From assembly GCF_014203895.1 (NCBI RefSeq), contig NZ_JACHJY010000014.1:62001-126000 (forward strand): a stretch of DNA of 64,000 nt, read 5' to 3'. The stretch is from Streptomyces nymphaeiformis. GTDB lineage: Bacteria; Actinomycetota; Actinomycetes; Streptomycetales; Streptomycetaceae. Below, piece after piece: positions 53,836 through 62,364 of the stretch. The notes beneath the pieces are model-generated. The model worked only from the letters and a program-made list of their open reading frames with translations, ran no database searches and was not told the DNA's origin. The stretch's first letter is position 1. Each line of letters starts with the position of its first letter. A program made the translations under genes and the position numbers.

Positions 53836-55170
53836 CTATCGCCGCGGTACGGGGACGAGGCGCAGGAGGGCGTGGAGGACGGCGTCGACGGTGTCCTGCG
53901 CGGGCTCGTCGCTGACATGGGTCAGCAGGCGGGCCAGGACCCGCAGGAGATGCGGCGACGCCATCACCCGGGGGTGGAGGATCGGCCGGTAGCCGAACCG
54001 GGAGAAGAGCAGATCGCCCGCGAGGTTCCCGAGCCGGTAGTAGCGCGCCCATCGGCGCTGGATCTCGGCCGGGTACTGGTGCAGCGCGTGTTCCCGGCGC
54101 GGCCCGGCCGGCCGGGCCAGCGCCAGGGCGATGGTCTCCGCCGCCACCTCGGCGGCCTCCATCGCCTGGGCGATGCCCTCGCCGCTCCACGGGCTGACCA
54201 TGCCGGCGCTGTCGCCCACGAGCAGCAGGCCCCGGCGGTACTGCGGTCGCCGGTTCAGCCCCATCGGCAGCGGCGCGCTGCGCAAGGGGGAATCGGCGTT
54301 CCCTTCGTGCACGCCCCACTCCTCGGGCAGGCGGGGCAGCCAGTGTTCCAGCGCCGCCTTCAGGTCCACGGGCCGGCGCCGCCGCTGCTGCGGCAGGGCG
54401 CCGAGGCCCACGTTGACCCGGCCGTCCCCCATGGGGAACACCCATCCGTATCCGGGCAGGTCGAGTCCGGTGCGGGGACAGCGCAGGTCGGCCCACAGCT
54501 CCAGGTAGGGGTCGTGGGTGCGGGCCTCGCTGCGGTAGTACCGGCGGGCGGCCGCCGCGACGGGTCGCTTCGCGTCCCGTTCGAACCCGAGGCCGAGAGC
54601 CGTACGCGCCGAGGCGCCGTCGGCCGCGACCACCAAAGGGGCCAGGTAGCGGACCGGCTCCGCGTCCGGCCCGCGGGAGGCGGTCACGCCCATGACGTAC
54701 CCCGCCCGGTCGGTCAGGGTGCCCGTCACCTTCACATGGGTGCGCAGGCGCGCTCCGGTGGCGCTCGCACGGGCGGCGAGCAAGTCGTCGAAGTCGTGCC
54801 GGCTGCGGGTGAGCCCGAAGTCGGGAAGGGCGCCCAGGCGCGGCCAGTCCAGCTCCACCTGGTGGCCGCCGCAGACCCAGCGCATTCCCTTGTTGCGCAT
54901 CCAGCCCGGCGCGTCGATGTCGATGCCCAGCCGCACCAACTGGTGCACGCCGCGCGGGGTCAGCCCGTCACCGCACACCTTCTCCCGCGGGAAACCGCTC
55001 TTCTCCAGGAGCAGCACGTCCACACCGGCTCGCGCCAGGTGCACCGCGGCGGCGGAACCAGCCGGTCCCGCCCCCACCACGATGACCTGCGCCTCCTCGT
55101 CACCGGCGCCTTCAGATCCCCCACGGCCGCCGTCACGACCCCCGCCGTTCCCGTCACTTTTGGTGATCAC
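53836..55170 (-). CDS. Geranylgeranyl reductase-family FAD oxidoreductase
   Basis: 444 residues. FAD-binding motif VIVVGAGPAGSAAAVHLARA, the family signature SGFPREKVCGDGLTPRGV, and the later LLVGDSAGMVSPWSGEGIAQ (GD FAD motif) are intact. The family reduces prenyl chains in menaquinone or lipids or acts as an oxidoreductase in respiration-related loci. No partner gene follows. The Gly-rich first 25 residues suggest the true start may be further in. Confidence 0.9.
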   Translation of the reverse strand: MITKSDGNGGGRDGGRGGSEGAGDEEAQVIVVGAGPAGSAAAVHLARAGVDVLLLEKSGFPREKVCGDGLTPRGVHQLVRLGIDIDAPGWMRNKGMRWVCGGHQVELDWPRLGALPDFGLTRSRHDFDDLLAARASATGARLRTHVKVTGTLTDRAGYVMGVTASRGPDAEPVRYLAPLVVAADGASARTALGLGFERDAKRPVAAAARRYYRSEARTHDPYLELWADLRCPRTGLDLPGYGWVFPMGDGRVNVGLGALPQQRRRRPVDLKAALEHWLPRLPEEWGVHEGNADSPLRSAPLPMGLNRRPQYRRGLLLVGDSAGMVSPWSGEGIAQAMEAAEVAAETIALALARPAGPRREHALHQYPAEIQRRWARYYRLGNLAGDLLFSRFGYRPILHPRVMASPHLLRVLARLLTHVSDEPAQDTVDAVLHALLRLVPVPRR

Positions 55171-55304
55171 CCCCCTACTATGCCCGCCGCAGGGCGCCGG
55201 CAGTCCGTGCGGCGCGGCGGAGGACCAGGGTCCGCCCGACGGAGCAGGACCGGACAGACCCCATGCCGTGTCCCCCGGTTCAGGCCCGGCTCGCCCTCCG
55301 GATC

Positions 55305-55411
55305 ACGGGCCGAAGACGCAGGCCGGCATCCCGGGCGAGTAGCCGTCCTCGGCGACGGTCGGGGGGCCGATCCACCAGTCGTAGACGTAGCTGCCGTCGC
55401 TGAGCCTCTAT
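55305..55411 (-). pseudogene. C-terminal gene fragment
   Basis: 35 codons read LSDGSYVYDWWIGPPTVAED and end GMPACVFGP then stop; a stop codon lies directly upstream in frame. It looks like the secreted-protein end of a lost gene. Family not recognised. Confidence 0.4.
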
Positions 55412-56950
55412 GAGCGCCGCCTGGGGTTACCGGAAGGGGAGTTACGGGTCGCCCGGCGCGAGCTGCTGGCCGCCGAGGCCGCGCGGAACGTCGCCACCGC
55501 CATCGCTTCGGCAGCCGCAGAGTCAGCCGCGGTCGCTCGGGCAGCCGCTCAGCCGGCCGCACCGGCAGCGCCCCGCGCCGGTCCGCCCGACGACCGCCGG
55601 GCTGCCGCCCGCGCCGAGCGACTTCAGCGGACGCGCCGACGACGTGGACGGACTCCGCACCCTGCTGGCAGGCCCGGTGTCTGCGCCCGTGCTGGTATCC
55701 GGGCCGCCCGGCGTCGGCAAGACCACCCTGGCTCTGCGGGTGGGACATGCGACGGTCGACCGGTTCCCCGACGGGCATCTCTTCGCCGATCTGCGGGGCA
55801 CCCAGGCCGATGCCGGCCCCGCCGCCGCGCTCCACACCCTGCTGTCCGGACTCGGCGTCCCGGACCAGCGGATCCCGGCCGACATCGGGGCGCGCTCCGG
55901 ACTCCTGCGCCCCCTCCTCGCCGAGCGGCGGATGCCCCTCGTCCTCGACGACGCCGCGAGCAAGGCCCAGGTCAGACCGCTCCTGCCGGGCCGCGGCGGC
56001 TCCCGGGCGCTGGTCACCAGCCGCTCGCGCCTCTCCGGACTCGCCGGGGTCCACCGCCTCACCCTTGACCCACTGCCCGAGCAGGACGCACGACACCTGC
56101 TCGCCACCTGCGGCGGGCTGCCCCTGGCCGTCTCCCCGACCTGGAGCCTGGCGCACCTGTCGGCGCGGCTCCGGGACGAGCGCACCCGGCTGTCCCTGCT
56201 CAAGGCCGGGGACAACGACGTCCGGCAGGCCTTCGCCTGCACCTACCGGCATCTGACGCCCCTGCAGGCGCGGCTCTTCCGCCTCCTCCCGCTCGTACCG
56301 TCCCGGCATGCCGGGACGGAGGCCGCTGCGGCCCTCCTCGGCCGCGACGGGCGGCATGCCGCCGCGGTGCTCGACGGCCTGGCCGAGGCCGGGCTGCTCA
56401 CCCCCGCCCCCGTGCCCGGCCGCTGGCAGATCCATGATCTGCTGCGGTTGTACGCCACCGAGCAGTCCGCCGCGCAAAACCGGCCCGCGGCTCGGACCGC
56501 GGCGGCCCAGCGGCTGCACCCACTGGCACCGGGCCGCCGGTGCGCTGTCACCCGCCTCGGGGGATGGCCCGAGGAGGCGACAGCGGCGCTGGGCCGGGCA
56601 CGGGAGATCTGGACCGGTCTCGGCAGTCCGCGCGGGATCGCCATGGCCGACTATCGCACCGCCGTCGCCTACGCCGACCAAGGTCGCCACACGGAGGCAC
56701 TGGCCACCGCGCGGGCGGCGCTCGATGCGTTCCACGCACTCGATGACGCCTGGGGCCCGCCGGCGCCCACCAGGTCATCGGCCGCGCGCTGGAGGGGCTC
56801 GGCCGCCAGGCCGAGGCAGCCGCAGCGTACCGGCACGCCGTCGACCTGTTCACCGCCGTCACCGACGCCCGCCGGGCCGAGCAGACCGCGCCGGCGCTGC
56901 GGGCGATGGAAGAAGGGGCCGGCCCCTGCCCCACCGCCCCGTTCCTCTGA
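55410..56950 (+). pseudogene. SARP-type regulator remnant (NB-ARC with partial TPR)
   Basis: The N-terminal DNA-binding and BTAD domains of an AfsR-like regulator are missing. The NB-ARC part is clear: DFSGRADDVDGLRTLL, Walker A SGPPGVGKTTL, VLDDAAS, GSRALVTSRS. After GGLPLAV a deletion joins PTWSLAHLSARLRDERTRLS. The winged-helix part (LFRLLPLVPSRHAGTEAAAA, WQIHDLLRLYA) and a first TPR unit (GRHTEALATARAALDAF) follow. Near 56757 a frameshift moves the second TPR (VIGRALEGLGRQAEAAAAYR) to another frame, ending at 56950. Probably an old antibiotic-pathway-type activator. Confidence 0.75.
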
Positions 56951-57032
56951 CCGCACCTGCCTGTTGCGCCGCGGGATCCGGAAGGGGCCGTGTCAGCTGT
57001 CGAGACGGTCCTGCCCCGGGCGCTCGGTCGTC

Positions 57033-57992
57033 TCAGCCGTGCAGGTGCGGGCCCTGGTGGCTCACCAGGGACAGCCAGTCGCGGTTGGTCGCCCTGCCGG
57101 TGACGGGGAGTCCCCGTTCGGCCTGGTAGATGCGCAGCACGTCCTCCGTCTCGGAGGTGAAGGTGCCGCTCACCACGGTCGGATGGCCGGCACCGGTGAG
57201 GAGCGACTGGAGTGCCTCGACCGCCGGACCGTAGTCGCCCCCACCGAGGGGGACGACGAGCCTCGGCCAGGTCTGGGGGCCGACGCGGCCGTCCCGGACG
57301 AGGCCGAGGGACCTCTGGAAGTCGGTGATCGCGGTGACGGTGGTTTGGTCGACGGTGCCGGTCACCTCCACCTCGTGGCCCTTCGCCTGGAGCAGGTACT
57401 GCACCGTGCGGGCCTCCCACAGCACGTCGCCGAGGCGCACGACCGGCCAGTCGTCGCGCACGGCCACCATGTCGGCTCCGCCTGTGCCCGTGCCGGTGCC
57501 GGGCGGGGCGATCACCGGCCGCAGCCAGAGTCCCGCCGCGAAAGCCCCGCAGGCGAACAGGAACCACAGAATCCGGCGTACCGACACCGGGACGGCTACG
57601 GGTACGGCGACAGCGGCCGGCCTCGCGACCGCAACCGCGCCCGGGGCGCCGGAGCCCATCGCCTCGCCTGGCGCCTGCGGCACGCGCGCGCGTGGCACGC
57701 GTCGCGCCTCCTGGGCCGCGCGGGCGAGCAGCAGCGCCTCGCCCAGCTCGCCGTCCGGTGCTTCGAGGGCCTCGTGCAGGGCCTCGACGACCGGCGGCGG
57801 GGCGGCCATCGGCCGCCCGGGGTTCAGATAGCGGGACATGGTCGCCTGATCGACCCCGGCCCGGCGGGCCAGGGCCTTCTGTGTGGGACGCACCCCGGGG
57901 CATCCCTCCCACCACGCCCGGAGTACGGAGGTGAGCGCCGCGGCCGGATCGATCAGGGCGGGTTCCTCCGCGCCGGCCCGTGTGCGGTCCAT
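57033..57992 (-). CDS. Transmembrane HTH regulator with two peptidoglycan-binding repeats
   Basis: 319 residues from ATG 57992. Cytosolic HTH: TQKALARRAGVDQATMSRYL (about residues 37-56). One membrane helix (ILWFLFACGAFAAGLWLRPV, about 140-160) follows a Pro/Ala/Val-rich linker. Outside are two PG_binding_1-type units: VQYLLQAKGHEVEVTGTVDQ...TAITDFQRSLGL and VEALQSLLTGAGHPTVVSGT...VLRIYQAERGLPVTG. It could sense cell-wall state and act directly on DNA. It is divergent from the secreted M15-like peptidase gene, with repeats of TGCAT in the gap. Confidence 0.87.
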   Translation of the reverse strand: MDRTRAGAEEPALIDPAAALTSVLRAWWEGCPGVRPTQKALARRAGVDQATMSRYLNPGRPMAAPPPVVEALHEALEAPDGELGEALLLARAAQEARRVPRARVPQAPGEAMGSGAPGAVAVARPAAVAVPVAVPVSVRRILWFLFACGAFAAGLWLRPVIAPPGTGTGTGGADMVAVRDDWPVVRLGDVLWEARTVQYLLQAKGHEVEVTGTVDQTTVTAITDFQRSLGLVRDGRVGPQTWPRLVVPLGGGDYGPAVEALQSLLTGAGHPTVVSGTFTSETEDVLRIYQAERGLPVTGRATNRDWLSLVSHQGPHLHG

Positions 57993-58005
57993 GTCGCATC
58001 CCCTA

Positions 58006-58060
58006 TGCATGTGCATCGTCGCAGGCCAGCCGGGTGCATCCATGCGTGCATGGACGCATG
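58006..58060. promoter_or_regulatory. Cluster of TGCAT motifs and inverted repeat
   Basis: TGCAT occurs at 58006, 58012, 58035 and 58047. The inverted repeat CATGCGT/ACGCATG (6-base spacer) is at 58041-58060. They lie just upstream of the transmembrane HTH gene and between it and the divergent peptidase gene, so are candidate autoregulatory sites. Confidence 0.55.
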
Positions 58061-58262
58061 AGCGCTGGCGGGTGCCGAGGCTAGCGGCCCGGGGCCTCGG
58101 CGCGGCACGGTGTGCGGGCCGGGAGGGTGTCACCGCTCCCGGCGTCCCGACCGCTCCCGCCGCGGTACGTCCGCGTGCCGCCGTTCCGATGCGGGGGACG
58201 ACTTCATCTCCGCGCCTCACCCGAACCGGTGAGGTGGCGTGTTGACGAAAGGACAGACAGTC

Positions 58263-58760
58263 ATGCGCAAGTGGACCGGCCCCACCCTCCTCGCCGCCGC
58301 GGTCACCGCCCCGCTCCTCGCGGTCGCGCCATCCGCCGACGCGGCCCCCGCCAAGTACACCCACTCGGCCGCCTCCCAGCAGTTCCGCGCGGCGGGTGTC
58401 TCCTGGACGTCGAGCAAGAACTGCTCGGACTGGAACCGGAAGGGCTGTACGTCCTTCACGAACATCAACCGGGCGACCGTCGCCGGGGCCATCGCCTTCA
58501 AGAAGGCGAGCCGCTGCACAGTGGTCATCACCGGCGGCACCGAGGTCGGTCACAGCACCCGGGGCACGTACACCCACCGCAGCGGCTACAAGGTCGACAT
58601 GTCGGTACGGACGTCCTGCCTCGACACGTACATCACGAAGCACTACAAGAAGGCCGGCACGCGCGGCGACGGGGCCCGGCTCTACAAGTCCCCGAACGGC
58701 AACGTGTACGCCCGCGAGAAGCACCACTGGGACATCACGTACTACAACGGCAAGGTCTGA
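58263..58760 (+). CDS. Secreted peptidoglycan peptidase-like protein (M15/hedgehog-type fold)
   Basis: 165 residues from ATG 58263, Sec signal ending APSADA. Mature part has metal-binding-type motifs: HRSGYKVD with His105 and Asp112, and EKHHWD with Glu152 and His155, in the spacing of M15 D-Ala-D-Ala peptidases (HxxGxxxD and ExxHWD). Four Cys suggest disulphides. It probably cleaves cell-wall peptide bonds. No classical VanX/VanY framework is visible, so the family is tentative. Confidence 0.7.
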   Translation: MRKWTGPTLLAAAVTAPLLAVAPSADAAPAKYTHSAASQQFRAAGVSWTSSKNCSDWNRKGCTSFTNINRATVAGAIAFKKASRCTVVITGGTEVGHSTRGTYTHRSGYKVDMSVRTSCLDTYITKHYKKAGTRGDGARLYKSPNGNVYAREKHHWDITYYNGKV

Positions 58761-58770
58761 CCGGCCGTCA

Positions 58771-58803
58771 CCGGGGCTGGGACCGGTCCGGTCCCGGCCC
58801 CGG
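58771..58803 (+). terminator. Terminator of peptidase gene
   Basis: CCGGGGC-T-GGGACCGG pairs with CCGGTCCC-G-GCCCCGG with one mismatch, 10 bp past the stop. Confidence 0.6.
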
Positions 58804-58899
58804 CCCCGGCCCCGGTCGCAGAACGCCCGTCCGGTGCGGACAGTCGACCGTTCGTGCACGACGAACCTGAACCCCGACCGAAAGGATTGAAGAAATATG

Positions 58900-58911
58900 T
58901 AGATCGGTCTA
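58900..58911. promoter_or_regulatory. TetR operator site 1
   Basis: TAGATCGGTCTA, preceded by AATATG, 11 bp upstream of the TetR start. It is the exact reverse complement of site 2 at 59526-59537. Confidence 0.82.
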
Positions 58912-58921
58912 CCGTGGCCGC

Positions 58922-59479
58922 ATGGGAGTGAAGGGCGCCGAGACGCGGGACCGCATGCTGGACGCGACGCAGGAGTTGATCGAGACCGGAGGGTACTTCG
59001 GCGCCGGACTCAACCAGGTGATCGCGGCCAGTGGCACGCCTCGCGGCTCGCTGTACTTCCACTTCCCCGGCGGCAAGGACCAGTTGGTCGGCGAGTCCGT
59101 CCGGCGGGCCGGACGGACCATCGGCGATGCGCTGGAAGGCCTGGCCGACTCCAGTGCGTCGGCGGCGGAGTTCGTCGACGCGGTGCTGCGGAGCCTGGGA
59201 GACCGGCTGGAGGAGTCGGGGTGGCGCAAGGGGTGTCCGGTGGCCACCGTCGCATTGGAGACGGCCTCCACCAACGACCCGTTGCAGGAAGCCTGTTCCG
59301 AGGTCTATGCCTCATGGGAAGCGACCCTGCGCGCACGGCTGACGGGCCGCCCGGACGCCGACGACCTCGCCGTTCTGATCCTCGCCCTCGTGGAGGGAGC
59401 GCTCCTACTGGCCCGGACGCATCGCAGCAGGGAGCCGCTGGACGGGGTCGCCCGCCAGATCGGCGTCCTGCTGCGCTGA
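58922..59479 (+). CDS. TetR-family repressor (YxaF/LmrA type)
   Basis: 185 residues. HTH: DRMLDATQELIETGGYFGAG, NQVIAASGTPRGSLYFHFPG. The C-terminal half (LESGWRKGCPVATVALETAS-like segment, then VLILALVEGALLLART) fits the YxaF/LmrA branch. The same operator sequence occurs before this gene and before the next, so it very probably represses both. The TetR and fusion genes are on the same strand, separated by a terminator. Confidence 0.92.
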   Translation: MGVKGAETRDRMLDATQELIETGGYFGAGLNQVIAASGTPRGSLYFHFPGGKDQLVGESVRRAGRTIGDALEGLADSSASAAEFVDAVLRSLGDRLEESGWRKGCPVATVALETASTNDPLQEACSEVYASWEATLRARLTGRPDADDLAVLILALVEGALLLARTHRSREPLDGVARQIGVLLR

Positions 59480-59483
59480 CATG

Positions 59484-59503
59484 GCCCGCCGTAACCGGCG
59501 GGC
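59484..59503 (+). terminator. Terminator between TetR and SDR-hydrolase genes
   Basis: GCCCGCCG and CGGCGGGC with a TAAC loop, followed by TCTTTA, 4 bp after the TetR stop. Confidence 0.88.
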
Positions 59504-59525
59504 TCTTTACTGTCTCAAAAATATG

Positions 59526-59537
59526 TAGACCGATCTA
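59526..59537. promoter_or_regulatory. TetR operator site 2
   Basis: TAGACCGATCTA, again preceded by AATATG. It lies 14 bp upstream of the likely ATG (59552) and covers the promoter or ribosome-binding area of the fusion gene. Confidence 0.82.
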
Positions 59538-59551
59538 TTATGGAGTTGCCC

Positions 59552-61237
59552 ATGGATGCGATCGTCTTCGGTGCGACCGGCTTCATCGGCCGTGCCCTCG
59601 TCGCCGAGCTGCTCACTCGGGGTCAGCGGGTGGCAGCGGCGGTACGCAACGACACGCTCACCCCCTGGCTGACCTCCCAGGGCGTCGACATCGGTGGGCT
59701 CTGCATCGTCACCGCCGACATCACACGACCGCTGGTGGGGCTGCCCGAGGTCCGCGACGTCTACAACGCCGCCGGTCGCTTCGCCTTCGGACTCGGCGAG
59801 CAGGAGGCGCGAGCGACCAACGTCACCGGGGCGCTCAACGTACTCGAATGGGCTGCCACGCTGCCCGGGCTGCGACGACTGGTACACATCAGCGGGTACC
59901 GGGTGAGCGCGACCGGCTCCCACCCCGACTACGCCAGGCTGGGAGCCTACGAGGCGTCGAAGCTCGAGGGTGATCTCGCGGTGCGCGCCCGGGCGGACAC
60001 GCTGTCGGTCCCGCTGACCATCGCCAATCCCAGCACCGTGATCGGGGCTGGCCAGCACATCGGCCTGGCCGCCCTCGTCGAGGGCCTGTGGAACGGGCGG
60101 CTCCCCGCGCTGCCCGGAGGCCCCGACACCTTCCTGCCCGTCGTCACGATCGACTACTTCGTGCGGTTTCTGGCGGAGATCCCGGCATCGCCCGCCGGTG
60201 AGCACTACTGGGTGCTCGACGACACCACCCCGCTCCTGCCCGAGCTGATCGGCACGCTCGCCGACCACATGGGCGTGCGAGCGCCTCGCCGGACCGTTCC
60301 CGCCGGCCTGTTGCGGCGGCTGCCGCGTAGGCTGACCGGCGCCGACCCCGAAACGCTGTCGTTCCTGTCGGCCGACCGCTACCCCACAGCCTCCGCCCGC
60401 GCGTTCGCTTCGCGCACCGGCCTGGAGATGCCTCCAGCAGCCGATGCCCTGCGCGCGTGGGCCGGCGACCTGGTGGCCGCCCGCTTCGGTGCCGCATCGC
60501 CCGGGCTGAGCCCGTACGGCTTCCACGTCGTGTCCGGCAGACCGACCTGGGTGACCGGAGAGCGGCAGAGCCCCACGCACGTCCTGCTGCACGGACTACC
60601 GATGAACGCCGACGTCTGGGCCCCGCTCGCCGCGCGCCTCCCCGGCCCGATCCTGGCACCCGACCTGCCGGGCCTGGGGCGCTCGGCCGCCACGCCCCAG
60701 CCGGTCGACGCGTGGCTGGCCGACCTGATGCGGCCGGTCCAGACGCGCCCCGCACTGGTCGCGCACTCCCTGGCCTGCGGACCCGCGCTCCGTTTCGCCG
60801 TCGATCATCCGGACCGGATCAGCAGCCTCGTCCTCGTATCGCCGGCATTCCTGCAAGCGCCCGCCCCGCGGCTGGAACGCTCGTTCCTGGCAGCGCCGTT
60901 GATGCGCCGCATGACCGCCGCCCGGCTGGCTCGGGCGCTCGGCGTCCCCGAAGGGCCGGCAGTGCACAGCGCCGCAGAGGACCTCCGTCGCCCCGGGGTC
61001 GCGCGCCGGGCGGCCAGGGCCCTGCGCACGACCGTGGCCGATCGCCGACAGGCACGGGAACTGCTGGACCGGGTCAGCGTCCCGGTCCAGCTCATCGTGG
61101 GCTCAGCCGACCCGCTGGTCGAGGCCGTCGACTTCCCGGTGGCTGAGATCACCGGGGCCGGACACTATCCCCAGCTGACCCATCCGTCACAGGTCGCCCA
61201 CCACCTCGGCGCTGTCTCCGCTGCGACCGGGGGATGA
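59552..61237 (+). CDS. Fusion of SDR/epimerase-type NAD-binding domain and alpha/beta hydrolase
   Basis: 561 residues from ATG 59552, which has a GGAG six bases upstream; ATG 59540 would put the operator too close. Residues 1-300 form an extended SDR: VFGATGFIGRALVAELL (residues 5-21), and the active pair Tyr133/Lys137 in YEASK. Residues 330-561 are an alpha/beta hydrolase: LLHGLPMNADVW, nucleophile region VAHSLACGPA with Ser406, and His538 in GAGHYPQL. The elbow has AHSLAC instead of the usual GxSxG. Two activities in one chain suggest successive reduction and hydrolysis of an ester or ketone. Substrate unknown. Confidence 0.9.
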   Translation: MDAIVFGATGFIGRALVAELLTRGQRVAAAVRNDTLTPWLTSQGVDIGGLCIVTADITRPLVGLPEVRDVYNAAGRFAFGLGEQEARATNVTGALNVLEWAATLPGLRRLVHISGYRVSATGSHPDYARLGAYEASKLEGDLAVRARADTLSVPLTIANPSTVIGAGQHIGLAALVEGLWNGRLPALPGGPDTFLPVVTIDYFVRFLAEIPASPAGEHYWVLDDTTPLLPELIGTLADHMGVRAPRRTVPAGLLRRLPRRLTGADPETLSFLSADRYPTASARAFASRTGLEMPPAADALRAWAGDLVAARFGAASPGLSPYGFHVVSGRPTWVTGERQSPTHVLLHGLPMNADVWAPLAARLPGPILAPDLPGLGRSAATPQPVDAWLADLMRPVQTRPALVAHSLACGPALRFAVDHPDRISSLVLVSPAFLQAPAPRLERSFLAAPLMRRMTAARLARALGVPEGPAVHSAAEDLRRPGVARRAARALRTTVADRRQARELLDRVSVPVQLIVGSADPLVEAVDFPVAEITGAGHYPQLTHPSQVAHHLGAVSAATGG

Positions 61238-61789
61238 CTCCAGTGCGGGGCCGCGGTGTTAACCGGCCGACTCCCCCGAGTAACGGATCTCTCGCATCCA
61301 TCCTGCACGGGAGAGAATTCAAGATCAGTACGTAGGAGCGCGCTTCCTCGACAGCATCCGGCAAGGCGAAGCTACGAGGCCTACGATCCACCAACGCCGC
61401 CGCGCGGAGCAGATGCCGATCCGGGCGATCGCCCCGGAGCGACACCTGTGGGACAACCGAAACCGTCTGTCCCACAGGGGCGAAGGATTGGCTGCTCCTG
61501 GCAGCTTGTCGCCCCCAGCCCCCCACCATCGACGCAGTGACCGGTGTTGCGGCAGTGACGAGCCTGGTGGTGACGCGTGGCGCCGAATCCGAGTCCTGGT
61601 GTGGCTGCTCGGGGTCCTCATGTGCCGCCGCAGCCCGGTCGCGGGAGCGGGATTTCGTAACCCTCAACCGCCGCCGACATGGGCTTGCCCGTGTCGGCGG
61701 CGGACGGACACCCGGATCAGATGCAAGGCAGGAGGGCCGGCCGACGGCCTTCCCTTACCACCTGCTCGGCCTTCTGCTCTCAGCGCTCG
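61238..61789. other. Region without recognisable gene
   Basis: Both strands have open frames but none shows protein-like composition. It separates the fusion gene from the IS701 remnant. Confidence 0.35.
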
Positions 61790-62110
61790 CAATCGCCAGT
61801 TCGGTCTGCTGCTCGACCACGACATGTACGGCGGCAGGCCTGCCTGGGTCCTCTCGATCCGGCTGGCGATGCCGGTGCACTGCCGCTGGACGCCCGCCGA
61901 TGCGGTGCCCTTCCTCAGGAAGCCCAACTCGTAGACGATCAGCACGCCGTTGACGACACCAAGGTGCTCGAAGACGTGGGCGCGCACGCCATCGCGGATG
62001 TCCACGAGCACACCGGTGAGCAGTCCAGGGACGTCTGCGCACAAGCCATCAACGACCAAGCGGTCCGCGAAGTCGTCAGGGGCGATGTCGAGGTGACGGA
62101 CCGTCCGCCC
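61790..62110 (-). pseudogene. IS701-family transposase, N-terminal remnant
   Basis: The minus strand reads DIAPDDFADRLVVDGLCADV, DIRDGVRAHVFEHLGVVNGV, LIVYELGFLRKGTASAGVQR and TGIASRIERTQAG, which follows IS701/IS4-type transposases through their first catalytic block. In them the block normally reads VDETGF; here Asp is replaced by Tyr and Thr by Leu. The remaining 300 residues are absent. Confidence 0.72.
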
Positions 62111-62364
62111 GGTAGCAGCGGCGGCCAGGAGGCCACCTCTCTGAAGGGAATACTCCTACTTCTCACCCACTTCACGCGCTCTTCGGTCGCGGTGTGATGC
62201 CGAAACCCGCCGACAAGTGCTCTCGCTGAAGCTTGGAGCTTGAAACCTAAGCAGCCATCCGCACCCTCCATGAAGTTCGCGAACTCCTCGAACTGGGTCC
62301 CTTGGCTGGAGACGTTCCGCAGCCGGGCGCCTGTGGAGATGAGGATCGATCAGGCGAAAGTCCG
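62111..62364. other. Short region without recognisable gene
   Basis: Lies between the IS701 remnant and the 3' end of the P450 gene. I see no gene or hairpin in it. Confidence 0.35.
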
